Assembly: GCF_003027925.1 (NCBI RefSeq)
Contig: NZ_PYPS01000024.1
Location: 1 to 64,000, forward strand
Length of the DNA: 64,000 nucleotides
Reading direction: 5' to 3'
Source: Micromonospora sp. RP3T
GTDB taxonomy: Bacteria > Actinomycetota > Actinomycetes > Mycobacteriales > Micromonosporaceae
The notes under the pieces were generated by a model. The model saw only the letters and a list, made by a program, of their open reading frames with translations, made no database searches and was not told the DNA's origin. The stretch's first letter is position 1. Every line of letters starts with the position of its first letter. Shown piece by piece: positions 7,711 to 16,779 of this stretch. The position numbers were made by a program, and so were the translations under genes.

Positions 7711-9080
7711 CCCGTCGGATCGTTTCCGTGCTCCGGCGCCGCGCCGGACGGCTGGTGGCCGTCGCCGTGCTGCTGGCGCTGTCCGTGGTGACGGCGACGT
7801 CGGCCGCCGCGTCGGCCGCCCCGGCGACGCCGGCCACACCGACCACGCCGATCGAGAACGTGGTCTTCCTGATGCAGGAGAACCACACGTTCGACAACTA
7901 CTTCGGCACCCGGCCCGGGGTGGACGGCATCCCGAAGGGCGTCTGCATGCCGATGCGGGCGGACCTGCCGGAACCCTGCGTCAAGCCGTTCCACATCGGC
8001 AAGCTCGGCGCGATCGACCTCGACCACTCCGCCGACGCGTTCGCCCAGCAGTACAACGGCGGCCGGATGAACGGCTTCGTGGAGGGGGTGAGCAGGGCGG
8101 GGAAGGACGGCCGGATGGCGATGGCCTACTACGACGACCGCGACCTGCCGTACTACTGGAACCTGGCCGACGAGTACGTGCTCTTCGACCGCTTCTTCAG
8201 CTCGTCGCACTCCGGCAGCATCCGCAACCACATGTACCGGGTCACCGGTGGGCCGGGCGCGGCCGGCAAGGCGGAGACCATCCCGGCGACCGGCTGGGGG
8301 AACATCCCGACCATCTTCGACCGGCTGGAGGCGGCCGGGATCAGTTGGAAGTTCTACGTGCAGAACTACGACCCGACCATCACGTTCCGGTCCCGGGTCG
8401 AGGAGGAGGACATCGACCGGGGCGCGCAGGTCATCTGGGTGCCGCTGCTGGGGTACGCCCGCTACGTCGACGACCCGCGCCTGTTCTCCAAGATCGTGGA
8501 TCTCGACGAGTACTACGCGGACGCGGCCCGGGGCGACCTGCCGGCGGTCTCCTTCATCGCGCCGGCCGGCAACAGCGAGCACCCGCCGGGCAACATCGGC
8601 GCCGGTCAGAACCTGGTCCGGGCGCTGCTGACGCAGCTCATGCGGTCCCCCGAGTGGTCCTCCTCGGCCTTCATCTGGTCGTACGACGACTGGGGCGGCT
8701 GGTACGACCACGTCAAGCCGCCGAAGGTCGACCAGTACGGCTACGGGTTCCGGGTGCCGGCGCTGCTGGTCAGCCCGTACGCCCGGCGCGGACGGGTCGA
8801 CTCCACCACGCTCGACTTCACCTCGGTGCTCAAGTTCATCGAGGTCAACTGGCGGCTGAAGCCGCTCGCCAGCCGGGACGCCAAGGCGAACACGTTCCTC
8901 GACGCGTTCGACTTCGACGCGCCGCCCCGCCCCGGCGTCCTGCTCAGCGCCGAACGCACCACCGTCGCGTTGCGGCGGCCCGACCCCCGGCCGGTCTACG
9001 GCTCGTACGCCACCGCGCTGCTGCTGGTCGGCGCGCTGGTCGGCGCCGCGGCCGTCCGGGGCCGGCGGCGGTCGCGGTGA
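7707..9080 (+). CDS. Secreted phospholipase C-like phosphoesterase, membrane anchored
   Basis: 457 residues. The ATG overlaps the previous stop (ATGA). A signal peptide ends near ATSAAASAAPA. The mature protein starts IENVVFLMQENHTFDNYFGTRPG, the metal-binding opening of the bacterial non-specific phospholipase C/acid phosphatase superfamily. Further family motifs are SGSIRNHMYRVTGGPG, AGNSEHPPGNIGAGQN, SYDDWGGWYDHVKPP and GFRVPALLVSPYARRG. The C-terminus has a transmembrane helix and an Arg tail (RGRRRSR), so the domain is held outside the membrane. In this operon it may cleave a phospholipid or a glycophospholipid headgroup tied to the glycan made by its neighbours (inference). Confidence 0.85.
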   Translation: MTRRIVSVLRRRAGRLVAVAVLLALSVVTATSAAASAAPATPATPTTPIENVVFLMQENHTFDNYFGTRPGVDGIPKGVCMPMRADLPEPCVKPFHIGKLGAIDLDHSADAFAQQYNGGRMNGFVEGVSRAGKDGRMAMAYYDDRDLPYYWNLADEYVLFDRFFSSSHSGSIRNHMYRVTGGPGAAGKAETIPATGWGNIPTIFDRLEAAGISWKFYVQNYDPTITFRSRVEEEDIDRGAQVIWVPLLGYARYVDDPRLFSKIVDLDEYYADAARGDLPAVSFIAPAGNSEHPPGNIGAGQNLVRALLTQLMRSPEWSSSAFIWSYDDWGGWYDHVKPPKVDQYGYGFRVPALLVSPYARRGRVDSTTLDFTSVLKFIEVNWRLKPLASRDAKANTFLDAFDFDAPPRPGVLLSAERTTVALRRPDPRPVYGSYATALLLVGALVGAAAVRGRRRSR

Positions 9081-11266
9081 GCGCCGCCCGTCGGCTGCTG
9101 CCGCCGCTGCTCCTGGTGCTCCTGGTCGTCCTGCTCACCCCGGCCGCCGCCACCGCGGCGCCCCGCTCCGCGCTGCCCGGCACGCTGCACCTGCAGATGG
9201 TGCCGCCGATCCGGGGCGTGCCGGTCGCGGTGGACGGCAACACCGGCCGCTCGGACGCCAAGGGCCGGGTGAACATCCGGGTGAAGAACTTCCTCGGGCT
9301 CGACAATCGGCTCACGGTCGGGTCGGCGACGGTCGGCGTCGACCGGAAGGTGGTGCTCGACCGCATCCGGGGCAGCGTGGACCACGGCGTCCGGGACCGG
9401 ATCGTCGAGGTGGGCCTGCGCACGATCCGGCGGGTGAGCTGGCGCTACACCGACCGGTTCGGGTCGCCGGTGCCGCTTGAGCGGGCGACCGCGATGCGGC
9501 TGCGCAGCAACACCGGCGAGATCATCGAGCTGACCGGCGACCAGTTGGCCAAGCCGCTCTGGGTCGCCGAGAGCCGCACCCAGCAGGGGCCCCGGGGGCT
9601 CGTCTCGAAACGTCTCTACTACGTGGTGGACGCCGTGGTGGTGGACGGCACCTCGGTGGTCAACCGGGCCGGCCAGAAGTTCGTGCCCTGGGACCGGCAG
9701 GCCTGGGTGGTGCAACTGCTCTTCTTCAAGGTGTCGTTCACCGCCTCGGACATGCTCTTCCCCCGGCGGGCCGGCAGCGGGATCCAGCTCACCCGGGCCG
9801 ACGGGCGGGTGCAGCGGCTGGGGTTCGGCCCGGACGGCACCGTCCTGGTCCCCGACCTGCCCCGGGGCACCTACACCCTGACCGTCCGTGGCGGCGGCCT
9901 CTCCTTCGGCCGGCCGGTGACCATCAGCCGGGACCAGGAGGTGACGCTCACCGTGATCAGCATCGTCGACCTGACCCTGGTGGCGGTGGGCGTGCTCGGA
10001 GTGGCCGTCGGGTTGGTCCTGCTGGGCCGCCCGCACCTGCGCCGCCCGTTCCGGGCGCTCCGTCGCGCCGCGCGGCGCGACGGTCGGCGTCGCTGGCGGC
10101 CCCGCGCCGCCGCCGGCCTGGTGCTGGTGCTGCTGGCGGTCGCCGCGGCGAGCCTGCCGGCGGGTCGGGCCCAGGCCGCGTCCGCCCGGTCCGGGCCCGG
10201 GCCGGCGGCGACCCCGACGTCGTCGCCGGTTCCGGTGCTGGCCTACTACTACATCTGGTTCAACCCCAGCTCGTGGAACCGGGCGAAGAGCGACTACCCG
10301 GTGCTCGGCCGCTACTCCAGCGACGACCAGGAGATCATGCGGCGGCACGTCCGGATGGCCAAGGCGGCCGGGATCACCGGCTTCCTGGTCTCCTGGAAAC
10401 ACACCGAGCAGCTCGACGAACGACTCGCCGCGCTGGTCGAGGTCGCCCGCGCCGAGAGCTTCCGGCTCGGCATCGTCTACCAGGGCATCGACTTCAGTCG
10501 TAAGCCGTTGCCGCTGGCCACGGTCCGGACCGACCTGGCCCTCTTCGCCGAACGCTACGCCGCCGACCCGGTCTTCGGGATCTTCGACCAGCCGGTGGTG
10601 ATCTGGAACGGCAGCGACAGGTACTCCGCCACCGAGGTCGCGGACACCGTCCGCCAGGCCCAGGAGAAACTCCAGGTCCTCGGCACCGCCAAGAGCGTCT
10701 CGGTGGTGAACAGCCAGTCGACGTTGGACGGGCAGGCGTACTACTGGTCGTCCGCCGATCCGCTCGTCGACAAGAGCCGGGACAAGCTCACCGCGATGTC
10801 CCGGGCCGTCCATCTCCGGGGCGGGCTGTGGATCGCCCCGGTCTCGCCCGGCTTCGACGCCCGCCAGATCGGCGGGAGAAGGGAGGTGCCCCGCCGGGAC
10901 GGCGAGACCCTGCGCGCGTCCTTCGCCGCCGCCCGGCTCTCCCAGCCCGACGCCCTCGGCGTCATCAGCTGGAACGAGTTCACCGAGAACACCTACGTGG
11001 AACCGAGCGAACAGTGGGGCAGCAGGTACCTGGAGGTCCTGGCCGACCTGCTCGGCGTCGCCCCGCACCCGGACGCGCAACTGGACAGCAGCGCCGAGGG
11101 TGACGACTGGGGCCTGCCCGCCTGGGCCGCGCTGATCCTGGCGGTCGGCGCGGTGGTCCTGGTGCCGCTCTGGCTGTATCGCCGTCGACGGCGCGCGCGA
11201 GCCGCCGCCACACCGTCGACCCCATCCGGCGCCACGCGGTCCGAGGAGGCGCCGCTCCACCACTGA
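9077..11266 (+). CDS. Membrane protein with a C-terminal GH99-like domain
   Basis: 729 residues. The GTG overlaps the previous stop (GTGA). A signal peptide is followed by a beta-rich outer domain of about 280 residues (MVPPIRGVPVAVDGNTGRS) that ends in a carboxypeptidase-regulatory-like strand pattern. A helix at about 290-315 then leads to a basic loop (RRPFRALRRAARRDGRRR) and a second helix. The second half, from VLAYYYIWFNPSSWNRA, is a GH99-like domain. It includes AGITGFLVSWKHTEQ and the signature SWNEFTENTYVEPSEQWG, comparable with NEWGEGTAVE in the protein encoded at 1863. A final helix and an Arg-rich tail close the protein. It is the last gene of the four-gene operon, and a 59-base gap precedes the next. 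Confidence 0.75.
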   Translation: MSAARRLLPPLLLVLLVVLLTPAAATAAPRSALPGTLHLQMVPPIRGVPVAVDGNTGRSDAKGRVNIRVKNFLGLDNRLTVGSATVGVDRKVVLDRIRGSVDHGVRDRIVEVGLRTIRRVSWRYTDRFGSPVPLERATAMRLRSNTGEIIELTGDQLAKPLWVAESRTQQGPRGLVSKRLYYVVDAVVVDGTSVVNRAGQKFVPWDRQAWVVQLLFFKVSFTASDMLFPRRAGSGIQLTRADGRVQRLGFGPDGTVLVPDLPRGTYTLTVRGGGLSFGRPVTISRDQEVTLTVISIVDLTLVAVGVLGVAVGLVLLGRPHLRRPFRALRRAARRDGRRRWRPRAAAGLVLVLLAVAAASLPAGRAQAASARSGPGPAATPTSSPVPVLAYYYIWFNPSSWNRAKSDYPVLGRYSSDDQEIMRRHVRMAKAAGITGFLVSWKHTEQLDERLAALVEVARAESFRLGIVYQGIDFSRKPLPLATVRTDLALFAERYAADPVFGIFDQPVVIWNGSDRYSATEVADTVRQAQEKLQVLGTAKSVSVVNSQSTLDGQAYYWSSADPLVDKSRDKLTAMSRAVHLRGGLWIAPVSPGFDARQIGGRREVPRRDGETLRASFAAARLSQPDALGVISWNEFTENTYVEPSEQWGSRYLEVLADLLGVAPHPDAQLDSSAEGDDWGLPAWAALILAVGAVVLVPLWLYRRRRRARAAATPSTPSGATRSEEAPLHH

Positions 11267-11325
11267 CCGGGCGACCCGATGTCGCGGCCGGCCCGGACCA
11301 CCCTCCACATCGTTCTGGAGGACCG

Positions 11326-12924
11326 ATGACAACTCGATCCCGATCCCTGGCCCGTCTTCTCGCGCCGGCACCCGTCCTGCTCCTGGCCGTCACCGCCGTC
11401 GCTCCGCCTGTCGCCGCGGCACCCGCCGGCACCCCGGCGAAACCGCACGTCACCACCGCGGCCCAGGTGGCCCGGGCCGCCGCGGCCGTGACGCTCAACC
11501 CGGTCGCCGACGCCTGGGTGGACGCCTCCCACCCGACGGTCAACGCGGGGCGGACCGCCTCGCTCCGCGTCGACGCCGTGCCACGGCAGGTCGCCTACCT
11601 GCGCTTCGAGGTCGCCGATGTGGCCACGGACCCGACCGCGGTGCTGCGTCTCTACGTGGAGACCGCCAGCAGCACCGGGGTGGACGTACACCCCGTCGCC
11701 GACAACAACTGGGACGAGAACACCATCACCTATGGCAACGCCCCACCGATCGGCGCGACTGTCGTCCGCAGCGGACCGGTGGGCGCGGACACCTGGGTGT
11801 CGGTGAACGTCTCCTCGCTGGTCACCGGCAACGGGCCGGTGACCATGGCGCTCACCACCACCAACGACACCGGCCTGCGGGTGACCAGCCGGGAGGGCGT
11901 CGACAAGCCGCAACTGATGACGCCGGCGCCGCCCAACCCGTCGCCGTACGTGGTGACCAGGACCGGGGCGACGACCTACCGGGCGGCCTCCGACGTCACC
12001 GGGGAGACCTACACCGGCAGTCTCAAGACCGTGCTGGAGAGCGCCGTGGTCGAGCTGAACCGGCTGGGCGGCGGCACGGTCCGGTTCGAGGCCGGCACGT
12101 TCGACTTCGGCGCCGAATACATGAAACTGGAGGGCGTCCGCAAGGTGACCTTCGTCGGCGCCGGCATGTACGACACGCTGATCCGCAACGACAACTCGTC
12201 GGCGGGGGACACCGAGCCGTTCAACACCAAGGGCTGGGACGGCGTGGTCGTCCGGGACCTCGCGGTCTCGGCCGGCGGGGCGTTCCGGAGCACCAGCGAC
12301 GCGCTCGACTTCGACGACGGCAACAACATGGTCGTGGAGCGGGTGCGGGTGACCGCGTCCCGGGGGCGGGGCATCGTGTTCGACGGCAAGAACCAGACCT
12401 GGACGTCGATGGGCAACACGGTTCGGGACTGCGTCATCAGCGGCGCCCAGAGCGACGGCGTCGAACTGCTGGCGACAAGCGGTGACACGGTCACCGGCTG
12501 CACCATCACCAACGTGGGCGGGCACGGCATCCAGGTCAACCGCGCCTCGTCCACCGCCGACCAGCCGAACAAGACGGCCGACCACAACCTGATCAGCGAC
12601 AACGTCATCGACCAGGCCGGGCAGGACGGCATCAACATCAACAGCGGCACCGGCAACCAGATCATCGACAACCACGTCACCGACAGCTCCGACGACACGC
12701 CGAACCGGGACGGCATCCGGGTCACCACCGCGACCGGGATCACCTGTGTCGACACCGTGGTCAGTGGGGACGTGGCCATCGACGACCAGACCGTCAGGAC
12801 GCAGCGTTACGGGCTCTACGTCACCGAGGGCTGCAACGCGACTGTGGTCGGGCCCGGCAACACGTTCACCCCGAACCGGGTGAGCGCGGTCCGGGACGCC
12901 GGCAACGGCACCATCTTCCGGTAG
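11326..12924 (+). CDS. Secreted DNRLRE / parallel beta-helix protein
   Basis: 532 residues. The ATG follows CTGGAGGACCG, a strong ribosome site. A signal peptide (APVLLLAVTAVAPPVAAAPA) is followed at about 60-205 by a DNRLRE-type carbohydrate-binding module (VADAWVDASHPTVNAGRTASL, WDENTITYGNAPP, DTWVSVNVSSLVTGNGPVTMAL). Residues about 230-520 form a right-handed beta-helix with repeated coils (GNTVRDCVISGAQSDGVELLA, DTVTGCTITNVGGHGIQVN, HNLISDNVIDQAGQDGININ). This architecture is typical of pectate lyase-like and other polysaccharide lyases or hydrolases. The substrate cannot be assigned. It lies directly after the surface-glycan operon in the same direction. Confidence 0.8.
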   Translation: MTTRSRSLARLLAPAPVLLLAVTAVAPPVAAAPAGTPAKPHVTTAAQVARAAAAVTLNPVADAWVDASHPTVNAGRTASLRVDAVPRQVAYLRFEVADVATDPTAVLRLYVETASSTGVDVHPVADNNWDENTITYGNAPPIGATVVRSGPVGADTWVSVNVSSLVTGNGPVTMALTTTNDTGLRVTSREGVDKPQLMTPAPPNPSPYVVTRTGATTYRAASDVTGETYTGSLKTVLESAVVELNRLGGGTVRFEAGTFDFGAEYMKLEGVRKVTFVGAGMYDTLIRNDNSSAGDTEPFNTKGWDGVVVRDLAVSAGGAFRSTSDALDFDDGNNMVVERVRVTASRGRGIVFDGKNQTWTSMGNTVRDCVISGAQSDGVELLATSGDTVTGCTITNVGGHGIQVNRASSTADQPNKTADHNLISDNVIDQAGQDGININSGTGNQIIDNHVTDSSDDTPNRDGIRVTTATGITCVDTVVSGDVAIDDQTVRTQRYGLYVTEGCNATVVGPGNTFTPNRVSAVRDAGNGTIFR

Positions 12925-12936
12925 CGTCGCGCGTCC

Positions 12937-13932
12937 TCAGGCACCGGCGAGGATCTGGTCGATCTCGGCCAGGTCCTCGCCGGCGAGGTCCAGGTCGTCC
13001 AGCGCGGCGACGTTGCCGGCCAACTGCTCGACACTGCTCGCGCCGATGATCAGGCTGGTCATCCGGGGGTCGCGCAACGCCCAGACCAGGGCGAGCTGGG
13101 CCAGGCTCTGCCCCCGCCGCCGGGCCACCTCGGCGAGCGCGCGGACGGTCGCCATCCGCGACTCGTCCAGGTCGCTCTCGTTGAGGAAGACGCTGGTCCG
13201 CACGCGCGAGTCGGCCGGGATGCCGCCCAGGTAACGGTCGGTGAGCAGGCCCTGGGCCAGCGGGCTGAACGCGATGCACCCGGCGCCGACCTGGTCCAGC
13301 GTGTCCAGCAGGCCGTCGGACTCGGTCCAGCGGTTGAGCATCGAGTACGACGGCTGGTTGATCAGCAGCGGGGTGCCCAGGTCCCGGAGGATCTCGGCGG
13401 CCCGGGCGGTCTGCTCCGAGTCGTAGTTGGAGATGCCCACGTAGAGCGCCCGGCCCGAGCGGACGATCGCGTCCAACGCGCCCATCGTCTCCTCGAGCGG
13501 AGTGTCCGGGTCGAACCGGTGCGAGTAGAAGATGTCCACGTGATCCAGGCCCAGCCGGCGCAGCGACTGGTCCAGCGACGAGATCAGGTACTTCCGGGAA
13601 CCCCACTCACCGTACGGGCCGGGCCACATCAGGTAGCCGGCCTTGCTGGACACCACCAGCTCGTCCCGGTACGGCTTCAGGTCGGTGGCGAGCAGCCGGC
13701 CGAACACCTCCTCCGCCGCGCCCGGCGGCGGGCCGTAGTTGTTGGCCAGGTCGAAGTGGGTGATGCCGAGGTCGAAGGCGCGGCGGACGATGTCGCGCTG
13801 CCGTTCGAAGGGCCGGTCCGGCCCGAAGTTGTGCCACAGGCCGAGGGAGATGACGGGCAGCTTCAGCCCGCTGCGGCCGCTGCGCCGGTAGAGCATCGAG
13901 TCGTAACGGTCGTCGCTGGCGAGGTAGGTCAC
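12937..13932 (-). CDS. Aldo/keto reductase (MgrA/YghZ-like)
   Basis: 331 residues. NADPH-dependent reductase of the L-glyceraldehyde 3-phosphate reductase type. The catalytic tetrad is readable: Asp in FDLANNYGPPPG with its Tyr, Lys in VVSSKAGYLMWPGPYG, and His in DIFYSHRFDPDTPLEET. The cofactor site near the C-terminus has LIIGASSVEQLAGNV. The gene faces the beta-helix gene with only 12 bases between stops. A different aldo/keto reductase is transcribed divergently from it, 65 bases away. Confidence 0.9.
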   Translation of the reverse strand: MTYLASDDRYDSMLYRRSGRSGLKLPVISLGLWHNFGPDRPFERQRDIVRRAFDLGITHFDLANNYGPPPGAAEEVFGRLLATDLKPYRDELVVSSKAGYLMWPGPYGEWGSRKYLISSLDQSLRRLGLDHVDIFYSHRFDPDTPLEETMGALDAIVRSGRALYVGISNYDSEQTARAAEILRDLGTPLLINQPSYSMLNRWTESDGLLDTLDQVGAGCIAFSPLAQGLLTDRYLGGIPADSRVRTSVFLNESDLDESRMATVRALAEVARRRGQSLAQLALVWALRDPRMTSLIIGASSVEQLAGNVAALDDLDLAGEDLAEIDQILAGA

Positions 13933-13984
13933 CCGATCATTCTGCGCCCACCGCCGAACCGGTGTGCGGGCACCGGGGCGCGGG

Positions 13985-13990
13985 TAGCGT
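13985..13990 (+). promoter_or_regulatory. -10 box for a leaderless aldo/keto reductase transcript
   Basis: TAGCGT ends 7 bases before the ATG at 13998, with no ribosome site between. The same spacing is seen before several other genes in the window. Confidence 0.5.
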
Positions 13991-13997
13991 CGGAGCC

Positions 13998-14966
13998 ATG
14001 CGTTTCGTGCGGCTCGACACTCCCAAGCCCATTTCCAAGATCGGTCTCGGCACGTGGCAGTTCGGCTCCCGCGAGTGGGGCTACGGCGCCGACTACGAGC
14101 GGCGGGCGGCCGAGATCGTGCGGCGGGCGCTCGACCTCGGGGTCACCCTCTTCGACACCGCCGAGCTGTACGGCTTCGGCCGCAGCGAACGCATCCTCGG
14201 CGCGGCGCTCGGCCACGACCGGGCCAAGGTGGTGGTGGCCAGCAAGATATTCCCGCTGCTGCCGGTCGCCCCGGTGGTGCAGCAGCGGGCGGTGGCCTCC
14301 GCCGCCCGGCTCGGCGTCGACAGCATCGACCTGTACCAGGTGCACCAGGCCAACCCGGTGGTCGCCGACACCACCACCATGCGCGGCATGCGCACGCTCC
14401 AGGACGTCGGGCTGGTCGGCGAGGTCGGGGTCAGCAACTACGACCTGCGCCGGTGGCGGTTCGCCGAGGCCGCGCTGGGCCGCCGGGTGCTGAGCAACCA
14501 GGTCCGCTACAGCATGATCGACCGTGGCCCGGAGGAGGACCTGATCCCGTACGCGGAGCAGGCCGGCCGGATCGTCATCGCGTACAGCCCGCTGGCACAG
14601 GGGTTCCTCTCCGGCCGCTACGACGCCGCCAACCCGCCGTCCGGGGCGGTGCGCCGGGCCAACCCGTACTTCCTGCCGGAGAACCTGGCCCGGGGTACCG
14701 AACTGATCGCCACGCTGCGCGAGGTGGCCGACGCGCACGACGCCACGCCGAGCCAGATCGCGCTCGCGTACGTGCTGCGGCACCCGAACGTGGTGGCCAT
14801 CCCCGGCGCGTCCGGGGTGGAGCAGATGGAACGCAACGCCGCTGCCGCCGACATCGACCTGACCGACGACGAGTACGCCGCGCTGGTCGCCGCCGCGCAC
14901 GCGTTCCGGCCGGTCACCGGCCTGGCCGCGATGCCCCGGCTGATCCGCGCCCGACTGGGGAAGTGA
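13998..14966 (+). CDS. Aldo/keto reductase
   Basis: 322 residues, start chosen at the ATG 7 bases after a TAGCGT box. Motifs: LGVTLFDTAELYGFGRSERILG (catalytic Asp and Tyr), VVVASKIFPLLP (Lys), DLYQVHQANPVV (His), VGEVGVSNYDLRRW, YSPLAQGFLSGRY and VAIPGASGVEQMERNA for the cofactor. It probably reduces small aldehydes or ketones with NADPH. Four bases separate its stop from the hemerythrin gene, so the two are likely co-transcribed. Confidence 0.9.
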   Translation: MRFVRLDTPKPISKIGLGTWQFGSREWGYGADYERRAAEIVRRALDLGVTLFDTAELYGFGRSERILGAALGHDRAKVVVASKIFPLLPVAPVVQQRAVASAARLGVDSIDLYQVHQANPVVADTTTMRGMRTLQDVGLVGEVGVSNYDLRRWRFAEAALGRRVLSNQVRYSMIDRGPEEDLIPYAEQAGRIVIAYSPLAQGFLSGRYDAANPPSGAVRRANPYFLPENLARGTELIATLREVADAHDATPSQIALAYVLRHPNVVAIPGASGVEQMERNAAAADIDLTDDEYAALVAAAHAFRPVTGLAAMPRLIRARLGK

Positions 14967-14970
14967 CCGC

Positions 14971-15468
14971 ATGGACGACGTCACCGCACTGATCCTGGAC
15001 GACCACGCCGCCTTCCGGCGCGGCTTCGCCCGACTCGACGACGCCCGCGACCCGGCCGAGATGCTGGCGATCTGGGAGGCGCTCGCCCTGCACCTGGACA
15101 TCCACGCCGAGGCGGAGGAGGCCATCCTCTATCCGCACCTGGTGAGGCACGGCGACGACGGTGAGGACGAGACCGCCGACGCGATCGGCGACCACAACAA
15201 GATCCGCGACGCGATCGCCGAGGCCAAGCTGCACGAGGTCGGCTCGGACGCCTGGTGGGCGGCGGTCGGCACGGCCCGCCGGGAGAACAGCGAGCACCTG
15301 GCCGAGGAGGAGGACGAGGCGCTGCCCGACTTCCGCCGGCACGCGAGCGTGGAGCTGCGGGCCGAGCTGGGCGCGCGGTGGCTCACCTTCTACGGCGAGC
15401 ACAAGAACGGCCGGGACCTGCCGTTCCGCGACAAGGACCCGCAGGGCTACGTGCGCGACCACCGCTGA
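14971..15468 (+). CDS. Hemerythrin HHE-domain protein
   Basis: 165 residues. A four-helix HHE domain with iron ligands spread as His in LDDHAAFRRGF, His/Glu in HLDIHAEAEEAILYPHL, His in IGDHNKIRDAI, and His/Glu in ENSEHLAEEEDEALPDF. Such proteins hold a di-iron centre and sense or scavenge oxygen, NO or peroxides. Co-transcription with the aldo/keto reductase suggests a redox or stress role (inference). Confidence 0.85.
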   Translation: MDDVTALILDDHAAFRRGFARLDDARDPAEMLAIWEALALHLDIHAEAEEAILYPHLVRHGDDGEDETADAIGDHNKIRDAIAEAKLHEVGSDAWWAAVGTARRENSEHLAEEEDEALPDFRRHASVELRAELGARWLTFYGEHKNGRDLPFRDKDPQGYVRDHR

Positions 15469-15528
15469 CGGGCCGATCTCCCCGGCGCGGGGGAGTCGCC
15501 CGGCGACCGGCGACGGGACAATGACCGG

Positions 15529-16779
15529 ATGACGGTCCGGGGCGTGCTCGAGCCGCTGGTGCGCGGCAGCACCTGGCGGCGGGCCGTGTTCCTGCTGCTC
15601 GGCGGCGTGCTCGCGCTGCCGTACGCGCTGCTGGTGGTGGCGTTCGCGCAGCTGTTGACCAGCACGGAGGTCCCGCGCCCGCTCGGGTACGGGCTGCTGC
15701 TGGTCGGCGTCGGGCTGGCCGTGGTGCCGGTGTTCCTGGCGGGCAGCCGGGCGCTGGAGATCGCCGCCGCCCGGGCGCTGCTCGCGGTCGACCTGCCGGA
15801 GCCGCTGCCGGGCCACCGCGTGGACCGGGAGACCCGGTTGCGCGCCGCGCTCTGGATCGCCATGCACCTGGGCACCGGCGCGGCCGTGCTGTTCGCCGCG
15901 ATCAGCGCGTTCCCGATGGCGCTGGTGTTCGTCGTCGGCCTGACCGGGATCGACACCGGGGCCGGGCCGGGCGAGCGGTTCGGGCCGTTCGACCCGACCC
16001 GCCCGGTGCCGGCCGGGCTGGCCGGGGTGGCCCTGCTGGTCGTGCTCGGGTACGCGGTGGCCGGGCTGGGCGCGCTTGCCGCCTCGATGGCGCCGGTGCT
16101 GCTCGGCCCGGCCCAGGCCGAGCGGATCGCCGCGTTGGAGGCCCGGGCCGTGCGGCTGGCCGAACGCAACCGGCTGGCCCGGGAACTGCACGACTCGGTC
16201 GGGCACGCGCTGACCGTGGCGACGCTCCAGGCCGGCGCCGCCCGGGAGCTGCTCGACACCGACCCGGAGTTCACCCGGCGGGCGCTGCGGGCCATCGAGG
16301 AGACCAGCCGGCGGGCCATGGACGAGCTCGACCAGGTGCTCGGGCTGCTCCGCGAGACGGACGCCGGGCGGTCCTCCGCGTCCACCGCGCCGCAGCCCAC
16401 CCTGGCCGGTCTCGCCGACCTGGTCGCCGCCGCCCGGGCCGCCGGGCTGGTCGTCGAGTCCCGGGTCGACGGCCCGCTGGACGCGCTGCCCGCGGTGGTG
16501 TCCCGCGAGGGCTACCGGATCGTGCAGGAAGGGCTGACCAACGCGGCCCGACACGGCCGGGGACCGGTCACGCTGCGGGTCGGCGTACCCCCGGACGGGT
16601 TGGCCATCGAGCTGGTCAACACCGTGCGCGGCGGCACCGGCCCGACCGGCGGCGGACGCGGGCTGGACGGCATGCGGGAACGGGTGCTGCTGCTCGGCGG
16701 GCGGCTCGACGCCGGCCCGGTCGGGGACCGGTGGCGGGTCCGGGCCACCCTGCCGGCGCCGAGGAAGGAGCCCGGGTGA
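15529..16779 (+). CDS. NarL-type sensor histidine kinase
   Basis: 416 residues. GACAAT ends 6 bases before the ATG, so the mRNA is probably leaderless. The N-terminal 210 residues hold about four membrane helices. A HisKA_3 dimerisation domain follows, with the phosphorylated His in RLARELHDSVGHALTVATLQ. The ATPase domain begins near GYRIVQEGLTNAARHGRG and has GGGRGLDGMRERVLLLGG. The stimulus is unknown because there is no obvious sensor domain outside the membrane. It overlaps the response regulator by 4 bases. Confidence 0.9.
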   Translation: MTVRGVLEPLVRGSTWRRAVFLLLGGVLALPYALLVVAFAQLLTSTEVPRPLGYGLLLVGVGLAVVPVFLAGSRALEIAAARALLAVDLPEPLPGHRVDRETRLRAALWIAMHLGTGAAVLFAAISAFPMALVFVVGLTGIDTGAGPGERFGPFDPTRPVPAGLAGVALLVVLGYAVAGLGALAASMAPVLLGPAQAERIAALEARAVRLAERNRLARELHDSVGHALTVATLQAGAARELLDTDPEFTRRALRAIEETSRRAMDELDQVLGLLRETDAGRSSASTAPQPTLAGLADLVAAARAAGLVVESRVDGPLDALPAVVSREGYRIVQEGLTNAARHGRGPVTLRVGVPPDGLAIELVNTVRGGTGPTGGGRGLDGMRERVLLLGGRLDAGPVGDRWRVRATLPAPRKEPG

